From assembly GCA_014218235.1 (NCBI GenBank), contig CM024760.1:8970049-9034048 (forward strand): DNA of 64,000 nt, read 5' to 3'. Positions 19,523 to 31,480 of this stretch are shown here, piece after piece. The notes beneath the pieces are model-generated. The model made no database searches. It saw only the letters and a program-made list of their open reading frames with translations, and had not been told where the DNA came from. The DNA comes from Colocasia esculenta (taxonomy: Eukaryota; Streptophyta; Magnoliopsida; Alismatales; Araceae). Every line of letters starts with the position of its first letter. Within the stretch, counting starts at the first letter, position 1. The position numbers and the translations under genes are program-made.

Positions 19523-21037
19523 TGAGGACACTATTTTTCACTCCCTTTTTAGGGGGGACGAAGAACGGTCTCCACAAAGAGGGGAGGGGTGAAATAAATA
19601 CGTGGCGAAGTGTGTGGAGATGGAGTGAAAAAGCGAAAAAGACAATAAAAAGGAACCGTGATCGCCAGGTGCTCGAAGGCACCGAATGTAAACGGGTGAG
19701 AAAAAGCAGTACCTTTCACCCGTAGAAAGCGTGGGATGTGGGCGTGGGTTCTTTCCTCCTCCTTCCATCGGCCGGCCGACGAAGGAGATTCAGCTCGGGT
19801 ACCTGAAAAAGACAAAGACAACAAAAGAAGACAACGGGATTAGCCCGATGTGTAGTATCAAATAATAAAGAAAGAAATGATGGACATCAAATAGAAAAGG
19901 ACACACATTTTAGGGTGGTCTTTTAAACCCCTAACTAAAAGGTATGATGTGTGTGCATGCATGCAAATGTGAAAAGTAAAAGGGGCCAACGTAGGAGCCG
20001 AACGAAGAAAATGGAAAGGACCACGTGTGGTTCGGAGGAAGGAAAAACTGAGGTGCTTCCCCGAGGAGGCCGGACGGCGTGACGGCGCTGTGGAGGGCAA
20101 ACGAGAGGAGGAAGACGACGATGGCGGCGATGGAGAGCTCGCGAGAGACGGAGACGAGGATGACGAGAAGCAGACGGCGTCGAAGCGCGAAACGGCATGG
20201 CTCCGCCGCTTGAAATCCCCTCCCTCTCTCTCTAAAATCTCTCTCTTTCTCTCTCTAAAAACTCACTCTCTCTCTCTAAAAAATCTCTCCCTCAACCCGA
20301 ATGAGCATCTCTCCTTTCGGGTGAAGCGCTGGCTGAGATTTAAGGTTCTGGGTCAAAATCGCGTCCAGGACAGCCGCCGCATTTAAGAAGGTCGGTTTAA
20401 GCATGGGGAATCGCTGAACCGCCTCTTTGAATCGCGTCGGGGCAGGCCGGCGCGACTTAAAATCGCGTCCAGATTAGTGGACGCATTTAAGACTCGAATG
20501 GTTTCGAGGCAATCGACCCGTGAGTGCGCCGTCAGCCGATGGGACGTTGATTTGACTTTTCTGAATCGCGTCCAGTACAGTGGACGCCATTTTAATGTTC
20601 TTCCAAGAAATGCGTCGACTGGAACGGACGCGAATAAAGAAATTGGTCAGTGACTGGTTTAACGACGGAATAGCGACGGAATTACTCATGAATCGTGTCC
20701 ACATACCTCGACGCCTTTCAATGTTCTTCAAGAAACGCGGCGACGGGAATGGACGCGAATTAAGAGGCGGTTCAGCGACAGAAAATTTTGTCATTGCTAA
20801 TCCGTCGTTGATAGGCGACAGATTAGCGACGGAAATTTGACCGTCACTATTCCCTCGCTTAGTGCCCTTTGTGACCAGACCCCCCCCCCCCCCCCCCCCG
20901 AGGGAAGCACCAAGGGAAAATGGGTGAAATTCAGGAATATTGGGAAAAATGCTCTTATAAGGCAAGAAGCGGGACATTTTGGGCGTTACAGTGCAACTCG
21001 AAAACTTGCCCGCGGTGGGAAAATTCGCGTGTCTACA
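19523..21037 (-). repeat. 5' LTR of TG1
   Basis: Pairs with 10723-12265. It starts TGAGGACAC, where the other copy has TGTAGACAC, and ends GTGTCTACA. The C homopolymer near 20880 is longer than in the partner. The right flank is the ATTAC target duplication. Confidence 0.92.
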
Positions 21038-21678
21038 ATTACGGTGTGGGATCATGTTAATAATCGCGTCCGCTTTGACTGGCGCGATTGGAAAGGTCAA
21101 ATTGATTTGACATACGACCGCCTCTACGTTTACAAAGGCGTCCAGGTGACGCGCCGTGTTTATCAATCGCCCTTTTCTTCTAGTGGGATCGAACGTACTT
21201 TGATTAACGGTTTGAAAAACGCGGCGTACTCCCAAGGGGAGATTATTTCTCTGACACGATTCTGACACCTGATGCAGAAGAATCGCGACGTATTGGTACG
21301 ACGTGAATATTTTTGGATACGTGGGCTCTGTCAAGTGTCAGAACGTGTGTGTTCTGACGCAGCCGTAAATGTTGATTTATAAATCGCGGCGTGCAAGCTG
21401 AACGCGATTAAACGTCGGTTATCTAGTGCGCTTAAAAAGGCGGTTCAAATACGCGTCGCACTAAATAGCCGCGTTCATAGTTTTTTAAAGACGTCCACTG
21501 TCTTGGACGCGATTCAAGCCAGCTGACAGAGCCCCTTTTTACAAAAATTTCTAAAAATCCTAAAAAATAGGAAAATTAGAAAAAATTACTCTAAAGGTTA
21601 ATTTAAGAAAGTCCATTTTGAGGCATCGCGGTGCAACCTGAAATTTGCCTGCGATGGAGCCAAATTCGCGTGTCTACA
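21038..21678 (-). repeat. right portion of the left (3') LTR of TG2
   Basis: Aligns to about 32405-33046, both ending CAAATTCGCGT(G/A)TCTACA. The first five bases ATTAC are the TG1 target duplication. Confidence 0.9.
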
Positions 21679-24541
21679 GTTGCCACGCCTTGGCGTCTGC
21701 TTTGCAGGGAAGCGAAGCGAAGCGACATGAAGTGAAGTGAAATGGAGTGAAAAAGAAATGGAGCGTAGTGAAAAGAAATGAAGCATAGCGAAGTGGAATG
21801 CAGTGTAGTGGACTGAAAAGTAGACGCCAATGTGAAAAATAGACACGCAGGCAATTGGATGACTGCCATATAATAAGAGTCTTTTCCCAACACCCAAGGA
21901 AGTCACCACCAGAAAGAAGACCTAAAGAAACAAATGCTTGGACAAAGGAATGGAAAAGAAAAGGAAAAGGAAAGAAAAAGACCAACTTCCAGCGTCGGGA
22001 AAGTACCTAAGGACACAATTCGTTAGGTTTCACCATCGGGGGCGTCTGCCACTGCCTCAGGTGGATCTTGGGGAGAGAAGAAGAGATCAACTTCCAGCGA
22101 AGGGGAAGTACCTAAGGACACAATCCGTTAGGTTGCACCATCGGGGGCGTCTGCCACTGCCTCAGGTGGATTTCTGGGAGAAGGAAAAATAAAAGGGATA
22201 AGTCCAAACAAAGGATTCTTAAGGAAATCGGCCCGGAGGCGACAACAAAGGGGGGTTGGGTATTCGACCCGGAATGGAATATTTCAAGTTGCTGGATTTG
22301 AGGCGCGAATGGCCCTTGAATTGCATTGGAAGAGTGGTTTTTCGCTGTGATTTCAAGATGCATGTATGCTGGGCTAAAAGAAAATTGAAGTTAAAAGAGG
22401 AGTAAAATATAGCCAAGGATAATATTGTTACGCCGGTGAATCAGGACCGGGGTTTATGCATGGGTCTGTTGTCCTCGCATGCCAAGCGTAACGGCCTATC
22501 CGTGCGGCTAAGGCTCCACTGGGATAATCATTATTTTTTATAGAGGGGAACTCAAATCCCAGATTCCTCAGAGCCACAAGGTCCTTGGTGTACTCTAATG
22601 GTATAACATATAGTAGATGCAGATAGGGATGGTGAAGGCAGCCGCCTGATTGCGCCGGATGAGGTAACTCGAATCCTGCGCTCAAAACTCATTAGCCAAG
22701 AAAACACATATCATGGGAAAAAAACATCATTCATTCAAAGCATGTCTTGGAGCATTGATAAAGCATTGAATAAAGAGCTCATTTGGTTTGTTTGTTTGAA
22801 CCATGAGGATAATTGGACTTGGCCAAAAGATATTAGAGTGCAAGGTGGGAGGAACCCATGATCGGAAGGATTCATGCGTGGCACAGCCAGGATCTGCTTA
22901 CCATGCGCAACACCATCGGTAAAAGATTTTTTTAGAATTTTGAAAGTATTTGAATTTTTATGGAGTTTGAAAATATTTGAATTTTTATGGTGTTTTGAAA
23001 ATATTTGGATTTTTTGTGGTTTTTGAAAAATATTTAGATTTTTGTTGGTTTTGGAAATATTTTGGATTTTTTTGTTGTTTTGGAAATATTTTGGATTCTT
23101 TTGTGGTTTTGAAAAATATTTGAATTTTTTTGTGGTTTTGGAAAATATCTGGATTTTTTGTGGTTTTAAAACATTGCCATGCTATGGTGGCACTAAGGTT
23201 ATGAGATTGATTGGCGGGGGGTTCTTTATTACCTCCCGTGTTATTAAAGAATACCCAGAGTAGGGCGTGCAGTTTAACGTAGTGCTCACGAGCTGATTGC
23301 ACTTGGTTAACAATATCACTATCAAAGCCATGCCTGAAGAGGCAACTAAGTCTGATGAAGAGAAGAGAGGAAATTTTGGGGGATAAGTTTGGTATGAGTA
23401 TTTGAAGAGTCGGGTTTGATTCCCTTCCTTGACGCAACCGTCAGAAGGTTCTGTCTCATTTAGTATTGGGGCTTTTGAATTATTTTGGAATCTTGAGTGA
23501 TGACTATTGATTGTAGGGACATGCGTACGACTGGGTCTATTTGGATCTCCGCGGGGACTTTGCCGCTCTTTGCCATGCCCTATTGACTTTGATTTGATTT
23601 TGATTTTTGCATGCATACGACCGGGTCCATTTGGATCTCCGCGGGGACTTTGCCACTCTTGACATGCATTGGACTTTATTTTGATTGGTCATTTTGATTT
23701 TACCCATTTTTAAGACATCTCCTTCGACGGAGTGCTTCAGGAAGGTTTCTTCGCCCATACTGCCTCTACTACCCATACTTCGGCCGAAAGAGGAGAGAAA
23801 CAGACATTTGTGCCATTCAGGCATGGCTGTGATGGTGACGGTGTCTACCGGGAGCAATTGGCTTAGGGCACCATGAAGTGTGTGCAAGTGCCCATACTAA
23901 GGGCAAACCTTAATAACTTGGGAGGGAATGTTGAACTCCTGGCGCGGAATCCTCATAACGAAAATACTGCGATAGCATGGTAATGTTAAATATTCATCTT
24001 TTATGGATTTTTGACACTGATAAGCATTATAATAGCTTTTCAAAATAAGAGTTTCGGAGGGTAAGGAATGACGAATGCTCGGCGCTGGGGCGAGACTCGG
24101 AGGTCTATGAGAATGTACATTTTTTATTCAGAATTAAAAAATAAGTGGGGGCTAAAGCCCCGAAAATAGTGTGAGAAGGGTCGGAGGACCCGATTGAAAA
24201 TGGCAAGGAGAAAGTGAAGGAAAGACTTTGGAGACTCCGAGGGGGCCGGAGGGGTTTGGAGAAAAAGGAGGGCGCGATGCCTTGAAAAAAGAGAAGAATC
24301 CTGAGGATCCGGAGGAGGGGAAAGGGAAAGCGAGCCGCGAGGGGCTAAAAAGGAAGGTGCGCTGCGTAGGGCGCAAGATGGAGATGTGCCACGTGGGGCA
24401 CAGGAGAGAGATGTGCCACAAGGGGCACGAGATGGAGATGTGCCACATGGGGCACGGAAAAGGAGAAAGAGGAATAGAAAAAGGGGCGCGATGCCTAGTG
24501 CAAGAGTAAGGATTATACAAAAGGTGAAAATAAAGTACCTC
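21679..24541 (-). other. 3' non-coding region of TG2
   Basis: Colinear with 12266-15557 of TG1. It starts with purine-rich GAAATGGAGTG-like pentads (21720-21800), then the CACAATCCGTTAGG doublet (21980-22175), a short AT-rich array (22925-23175), the CATACGACCGGG doublet (23520-23660) and a run of GTGCCACGTGGGGCAC-like units (24360-24460). No gene is supported. Confidence 0.75.
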
Positions 24542-25785
24542 CTATGGGAAGGGAATGTGGAGAACCCACGGAGAGGTGCTAAGAAGCATAAAAGAGAATT
24601 CGAATGAAAATGGAAAATATGGAGGCTCCCTGATCGTTTGCCTTGCCCGGCGTTTTGATTTTGACTTAGGGGGCGGCATCCTGACCCTCAAGTACTTCCT
24701 CACAAAATGTGCCCAGCGGGCAGATGGTCTAGCTCTTCTCCTCTGAATAGAATGGCTCTCAATGATTGGGGGATTGTTGACTTCCAGCAAAGTTTTAAAT
24801 GACAGTGGCAACTCCCTTGGAAGTTAGTTTAAAGAAAGGGTGGGGAGTTCCACTGGTAGAGTTGGAAGTAACAAAGAGGGGACCATGCCCAAAGATTGTA
24901 TAACATGTGATATGGAAGGGGGCACGACCCCTTGGGTAATAGATTGTGCCAATGATTTGGCCTTTGAATGTGTGAGCACAATTTGGATAGTTGACCCCTT
25001 CACTGGAGTGGGAAGATTCACAATAACAGTGTGAGGGGTCATGAGAGCTTGGAGGGAGAGATTCCTTATGAGTATCGTAAAATGAACCCGGTTGGCAGCG
25101 GATATGATTGGCATAGATTTAGAAGGCCTCTTGACGGCCATGATTAAAGGGGAGGACTCCCACTCAATGAATGTGCCCGGTATTTTGACAATGACCGGAT
25201 GCGAGGAATGCAATCTTAGATTTTAAAAAGCATGTCCAGTCCCGGGTCTTCCTTCTTTTGCTGATTCTGCTTATTGCTCCTTAAAAGTTTGCACCTGCTC
25301 CATCGGATGGGGGTAGATGCGAGTGGAGTAATGGGAGGTTGTACGGCCGTGGAGGCCTAATAGGTATGATAGCGAGGGGTTGCTCGGGCTGGGTTGCCAA
25401 TGGTGTTGGCGGTGTGGGAGGTGTAATGACTGGCTTAATGGTGGGTGTAATGGTTGGTTTAATGATGGAGGGTTTGATGATAGTGGATGGTATTGTGGGA
25501 GGTGTTGATGAATGGCATACGAACATGACCTGGGAAGGTTCATCGTCGTAACACCAAGTGGTTTCTTGGAGGGGTTGGATGCTGGCAACTTCGGCCCGAG
25601 CAACAGGTTGTGGAGTAGGTGGAGGCTGTTGTGGTTGCAGTGGAGGTATGGGAGGTGGCACGGGAGCCGGAGCAGGTGCAACGTAGGGCACATGAGCTTC
25701 TTCATTAAAAATAGGGGTGTCATAGGGCCCTGTTGGAGGTTGCTGAGTTCGAGGAAAACGAATTAGTGGATGCCTGGGTGGTGGC

Positions 25786-26197
25786 TACGGGTGTACACGG
25801 TACGGTTTCCTTCATTTTTGGAGGAAACTGAACCAAACCGAATTCATTTATTGAACCGAACCGTTCAAGCCGAAATCCCCACGGTTCTGGCATTTTGGGG
25901 GTTTTTCTGCCATTTTTTGGGGTATTTTCTGACATTTTTTTTTTGGTTTTCTGAAAAGTTGGCAAAAAGAAGGGTTTTGGGGCTGGTCGCGAGTTTCGAA
26001 CTCGCGACCACCCGGCGCGTGCCACTGCGCTACCTCTTTTTTGTTTAGTTTTATTAGTTATATAACTATATATCTATATTCGGTTTATTTCGGTTTCTTG
26101 CCCTGAAACCGAACCGAACCACTTGGCCCATGAAACTGAACCGAACCGGTCGGTTCGGTTCGGTTTTTCGGTTTGAACCGTATTATGAACAGCCCTC
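25786..26197. mobile_element. 412-bp hAT-type MITE in TG2 gag
   Basis: Flanked by a perfect 8-bp duplication GTGGTGGC (25778-25785 and 26198-26205), the hAT hallmark. Ends are TACGGGTGTAC and, inverted, GAGGGCTGTTC, imperfect terminal repeats that extend to ACGGTT. TG1 has no insert at the equivalent position, so the boundaries are secure. Both arms are rich in CGGTTCGGTT repeats. The centre carries a tRNA-like segment at 25985-26036. Confidence 0.88.
25985..26036 (-). other. tRNA-like segment with A-box and B-box inside the hAT MITE
   Basis: On the minus strand TAGCGCAGTGG (26022-26032) fits the Pol III A-box and GAGTTCGAAACTC (25991-26003) fits the B-box. The B-box lies in a perfect 11-bp stem with 3-nt loop (25985-26009), like an extended T-arm. 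Only about 18 nt separate the boxes, too few for an anticodon arm, so it is not a functional tRNA gene. Confidence 0.55.
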
Positions 26198-28038
26198 GTG
26201 GTGGCATGTTGTGGTAAATGGGAGTTGGTGGAGGTGCATATGAGATGGATGTTGTATAATGGCGAGGTGGATGGTGGATGGCGTCCACTGATCCGTTCTT
26301 TCCCGAATTAATTTGATCAAATAGCTCTGCGATCGGGGAGTCCATTAAATGGGCTTGAATGTAACGTCCCCGCTCGTAGAGCTCCTCCATGGAGGTGATT
26401 TGATTCATGGCCAGGATGTGCCTGAACCTCGGAGTAGAGTTTGAAATGATTATTTTGACTTGCTCTGACTCCGAGAGCTCATGCTGTAAGCGAGTGGCCA
26501 TTGACCTCCAACAGTCAGCAAATTGTAAAAATGCCTTGTTGACCCCCATCTTCTCAGATGTTAGATCTGTGATAGAGAGATAAGGGCTGAAGAGCGGAAG
26601 TCTTTATACCTTTGAAGGAATTTTTTGTGCAGAGAGCGGAAGTCTCCTGCCTCACTTGGCTCTAGGGAGTAGAACCATTCGAGCGCAGGGCCGTCAAGAG
26701 ATTTTCTAAACAGATATGCCAAGGTTATAGGATCTCGCTGCCAGCGAGAGGACTCATAAAGGAATTCCTTGACATGAAGATAGGGGTTCCCTGTGCCATT
26801 GTACAATCGTTACGACGGCATCTCCGAATGATGAATGTAAATTTTTGGGAGAGCCGGCATGGCGGCAACGGGGTCACCCTTGGAATTTGAAAGCTTATTT
26901 ATTTGATCCTCCATATTATTCAATTTCTGGAGAAGAGCATTTTGGAGTGGAGTGGGTTGCCGCTGGGCAGGTGAGGGAGTACATGGGGGTGGCCTTGAAT
27001 GAATGGGCCTTCCCAAGGGACGGTCTGTTCGGACCGGAGCACGGGAGTGCAAATGGCCAGAGGGCCGAGGTGAAGAAGAATATACAGGGGGATGTGGCGA
27101 AGTCGCCGGAATGTACAAAGGCGGGTGCCTGGGAGAAGGAGAGGGAGGAGGAGTCGCAATAGGAGTCACACCCTCAACCAAAGATTGTATCAGATTAAGT
27201 TGTTGAGGTGTGAGCTGATCCAGTGCATGCAGGACAGTTTGCACTGTGGAATCATGGTGGGGGATAGGCTCTTGCCGGGCTTTAATTGGAGTGAGGTATG
27301 GAGGAACATCAGAGTGGCTAGTGCGCGGCGTGCGCACATAACCATAGGAAGTGGATGTTTGTTCCTCACGGTGGTGAGATGGACGAATATGGGATCGAAA
27401 AGATGAAGATCTAACATTATCCACATAGTCCTCATAATAAAAATCATCATGATAATATGGATCCATTTTTAACAAAGCAATAAGCAAACAAGGTTTGAAC
27501 AACGATTAACCGATCACTATGCGGTCCAAACAAGTTGTAATGCTTAACGCTTGTTTTAAGAGATTCACAATTAGTTAAATGGATTTAAGCATAATTGTGT
27601 CACTCCGGGTGGGATCCTAGTTGGGTAGAGTATAGAACTTCGGGTACAACTAGGGATCTCACCCTCACCACGCAATAGGATAGCTAACCCGGGTCAACGG
27701 AGTGGTACCGCCAGCTCGGTCTGCCGTGAGGGAATCCACGGGGTACGGAGTCTTACGGGGTTCCGAGAGAAGGTTCACTAGTCCAAAGGGACGGAATGCC
27801 CAATGGAGAGTTTGCCTTCACCGGAAGGGTGTGTGGAGCCTAGGATATGAGGGAAGGAGGTCCCCCGACCAATGCAATAATGCCCTGTATGCAACAATTT
27901 ATAGCAAAAATGGCAGAAGGGGAGCGTTTCTGTCAGCACTGTAAATCGCGTCCGGCACAGCGGCCGCGACTCACAAATAGCGTCCAGTCACCTGGACGTG
28001 GAACTGAGAGCCCACAGAAGGCTGTCAGCGCCGCGCCT

Positions 28039-31000
28039 TGTAATGCCCTCAAATTTTAAATACCATGATTTGCTTAGAAATTCTTGTTTATGCAAACCAA
28101 TTAGGTTTAAATTATGATATTTAGGATTAAGGGTATGTTTAAGACAATTTATCATACCCAGGTACTACTTTCGGTCGTGCGCACCCCGACAGGGCGACAC
28201 CGGAAAACTGTAACGAAAATGAAACTTGAGAACACCATAATTCTTAGAAAAATGTGGTGATATCAAATATGTACTTATCCAAAATTTTTGACAACCGGAT
28301 TTTGAGATTAAGTCGACGCAACTATTTTCCAGATGATTTTTCACCCAATAGAAAATAAATTCTAAAAATTAAATAAAAATCATGAAAATTTGTAAAACCT
28401 TCCTATTAGTCTATGGTTGAAATTTCAAGTTAAACGGATATTATTAGGACACCTAAACATAAAGATCTTTGACCCAGCTAATTTATGGGTAATTTACGGC
28501 ATGGATTTTTCTGGGTTTTTCCCGGAGCTACGTGTAAGGCTTAGGAGAAGCCAACACACATTAGGATAAGGCTTAGCCAAGGGGTTGGCTTATCATTAAG
28601 GTTACTTGCTTGTAACCAAGAGAGTATATGCATGGGAGATGTGGCTGTAGGTGGAGAAATGAGGTTTTTACCTCAACACCTGTGAGCCGACGTGCCGACA
28701 TGCATGTTGTCCTGAGGAGTTATAAAAACTCACCTCTTATCCATCAAACAAACCTTTCCATCCTCTGTTACTGTGGTTTCTGAGTTGTTGCTGTTGCAGC
28801 TGCCTATTATAGCTGCTGTTGTTCTTTCTTTTGAATCACCACTCCTTCAACTACGTCGGCTGGAGATTTCTGTAGTTTCTTTTGTTTTTTCCTTACACTG
28901 ATATTAGTTCAACGAGGAGGAGAAGAAGAATCTTTATTTCTTTCTCAAGATCAAGTAGGTTCTCAACCTTTTCTTGAACTTCTATTCTCTATTCATGTTG
29001 AAAGAATTTAGCCTCATACGAGATTGTCTTTGAGTCGGCTAACCAGTCTCGGTTAAGCATGTATACGAGATTGTAACCTCAAATTCTTTCGTTTCATTTT
29101 CCCAATTATCTTTGGAATCATATAGTTATCAAGGAACATCTTCACTCTCATTACAAATTAAGTAGGTTTCTAACTTCTTCTTCCACCCTTGATTCATGTT
29201 TATGTTATAGAGCCTTGCAAGAAATTTCGATATCTTAGAACATTGTGATTTCTTTCCATTTAGTTGTTGTACCTAAAACCTTGATTTGAAACATTAAATA
29301 CCCGGTGTTTTAGTGTCCATATTGTAGGAAAATTCCATTAGACTATTGTTATCAAGGCTATACTTCCAGTATTACATCATGTTAGCCTTTAGCTAGACAA
29401 GTTCTAATTGCAAGCCTCTTGTTACATCTCTCTTGTTTAGCTTATAAACCACTGAAAGATATACAATTAGACTCTTCTATTGATATACATCATGTCTTGA
29501 TTCATAGGTTCCATGGTCAGCATGTTTAGAGTGCATTCATAGTCCCTTATGAGTGAAGAACAGGCGGCTGTCGACAGGCAGCTCATAGCTGTCGGCAGGC
29601 CAGCCTGCCTGAACTCTGGTTAACTGGAACTGTGTGAATCTGTCGACAGCCATCTTGTTGCTGTCGACAGATACATACAGTCCAGCAAGCTAAAGCTCTG
29701 TCTGCAGCCATCTGTCGACAGACCCTTCTTGGTTGTCGACAGGTACAACCCTGAATTGAATTTCTGCACTCTTTCATGTCTAAATCTATGCTAAAACTTT
29801 ATCCCAAAAGCCAAGGAAGTTACCCTCTCATTTACCTTGGTATTTACTGTCATACTACTACAAAGTTTACCCACATTATGTACCTTAATCTCCCTTAAGT
29901 TATTCTTAAAGTTGACAATTACGAATAGTACTCCGATTGAGTCTATTCTTCAGTATTCGGTAACTGAGGTTATAAAACTTGACCACTTGAGAGTTCATAT
30001 GTTTGAGCACCTCATGAGATGTGAATAAATTGTGATGACCATTATGGATCTTCATTTTCTTTTGGATTCTTATATAATTCAAATCTTCTGAAGTTATTAG
30101 CTTGAGTCATAACCCTGTCTCAGCCAATTGTCTTTCTTATACTCTTGAACTCTGAGCTACTTTGTCACTAAGATATTTGTATTAATTCTCAACCAAAACT
30201 ACCTTTGGATTTCCCATTTCCGTTATGCTCATGAAAAGAAGTTTATGATCTGAAGACAGTGCTCTCTTCAAAAGAGGGTTTAGGATCACTTGTAGTAGCA
30301 CCCGCTACTTGTGATCAGCTGAGGGCGACAGTTTGTACGTATGTAAATCCAAGTCAATGGACTGACGATGGTGGGTAATAAAAAAATTATACCCCGTTCT
30401 TGCGCAATGAACAAGATCCCAGGTGCTGTAATCGCCTAGGCACGGAGGATGTATTTACGATTATATAGTAACCTCTTGAGAGCAGTGATGCCTGTCAAGT
30501 TTGTTCCGAAATCAAGTTATGATATCAATTTTGAAAGATAAATATGACTTTTGTTCTGATATTCGTTTGAGCCCGTCATGAAATTAACTTGAGCTATATG
30601 TTTATGTTAAGTATGAAATTCATAAGTAATTATATTTTGATCCACGTATGCATTATTTGAATATTCATTCAGTTCTGCAAATGAAACTTCTACGCTATGT
30701 TTACTTATACCTACTGAGTCCTTTCGACTCATGCCTTTGTTTCCTTCAACCCTTTCAGATTGAAGGTGTGTATAATCTCAGCTACATGTGAATCCTAATT
30801 CCGCTGCGGACGATGAAGAGATGAAGAAGAATAATGTAGTTTTAGTGGTTTCTTTTAGTTGATAATGTATTAAGTTAGAGAGAGAGAAACTTGTCTTTTG
30901 TAAATAATGAGTATTTATACTTTGTTACCTACTGAATTATAATGTGTTCGAAGATACCTTTGTGGAATGGTTTGCCAGTTTTGTGCATTGCACGGATGTA

Positions 31001-31089
31001 TCTACCCATAACGAAAGTTTGTCAGCGTAACCCCTCTTCCGATCAAAGGTTATGTATGTGTTTGTGTGAAGTCGGAGGAGGGTGTTACA
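28039..31089 (+). mobile_element. solo LTR of a Tekay-related gypsy element
   Basis: Starts TGTAATGCCC and ends GGGTGTTACA. Flanks are CGCCT (28034-28038) and CGTCT (31090-31094), a 5-bp duplication with one C/T mismatch. 28160-28370 matches, in the opposite direction, the Tekay LTR around 10380-10550 (CGACAGGGCGACACCGG and following). TG1 is continuous across the equivalent site. No gag or pol lies between the ends, so recombination between two LTRs probably removed the interior. Confidence 0.88.
29560..29745. repeat. cluster of CTGTCGACAG palindromes in the solo LTR
   Basis: Perfect 10-bp palindromes at 29568-29577, 29640-29649, 29661-29670 and 29712-29721, with one-base variants at 29589-29598 and 29733-29742. 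Six sites in under 180 bp, in otherwise ordinary LTR DNA. Confidence 0.9.
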
Positions 31090-31480
31090 CGTCTGGTCCT
31101 TATGGACGGTCCGCTGGCAGAAACGCATCGGCCTCTGCTGCCGCGATAAAAAAACAGTGATGCGTTAGCCTGAGTCGCCGCGATACGAAAGAGAGACGCG
31201 TCCGATTAACCGGCCGCGTTCTCAGCACAGAATCGCGTCCGCTGTATTGGACGTGATTCCAAAGGCAACCCGAGAACAACAGAAAAAAAGCAGGAAACGA
31301 AGCAGGAAATATGCAAGAGACAAGGAAAGACAAAAATTAAACACACAGCATGCTTTGTATGTATAAAAAGAAAATGGAGAGGGGCACACAATGGTGCCAA
31401 AGAAAGTACCACGTGGGGCACGAAGGAGGGGGGTAATCAAATGGAAAACGCAATAAGAGGTCACACCGTGATCGACAATC
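31090..31480 (-). other. upstream part of the TG2 leader
   Basis: Continues the TG2 leader after the solo LTR: CG-rich hairpin modules (for example CGTCC/GGACG near 31226-31245), then the repeated phrases CACGTGGGGCAC and GGTGCC seen also in TG1 at 19390-19490. No gene. Confidence 0.7.

Larger units (their letters stand above)
10723..21037 (-). mobile_element. TG1: complete gag-only LTR retrotransposon (TR-GAG/LARD-like, gypsy-type Gag)
   Basis: LTRs 10723-12265 and 19523-21037 flank a 7.26-kb interior. The left LTR starts TGTAGACAC and both end in GTCTACA or close variants. The flanks carry a perfect 5-bp duplication ATTAC (10718-10722 and 21038-21042), which proves insertion as one 10.3-kb unit. 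The interior encodes only a long Gag-like ORF (15558-18413, minus). I find no protease, RT, RNase H or integrase motif in any frame. That matches the published TR-GAG idea of non-autonomous elements keeping only gag. Mobility must then depend on another element's pol. No canonical primer site or polypurine tract is visible beside the LTRs. Confidence 0.9.
24542..27466 (-). pseudogene. gag: TG2 Gag-like gene, broken
   Basis: Same architecture as the TG1 protein: Pro/Ser/His-rich N-terminus from the ATG at 27464-27466, Gag domain (about 26100-26830), Pro-rich C-terminal half, Arg/Lys-rich tail near 24640. Breaks: a TAA at 26810-26812 where TG1 has TAC; a small local duplication with frameshift near 26590; the hAT MITE at 25786-26197; further shifts between 25213 and 25281. 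Where TG1 has its TAG stop, TG2 reads through with sense codons, so that stop is specific to TG1. Confidence 0.8.

Noticed and set aside
20474..21334. 286-codon minus ORF spanning the TG1 5' LTR into TG2
   Set aside because: It crosses the insertion junction at 21037/21038 and so joins two unrelated segments by chance.
25985..26036. A functional tRNA gene
   Set aside because: A-box and B-box are too close for an anticodon arm; no full cloverleaf can be drawn.
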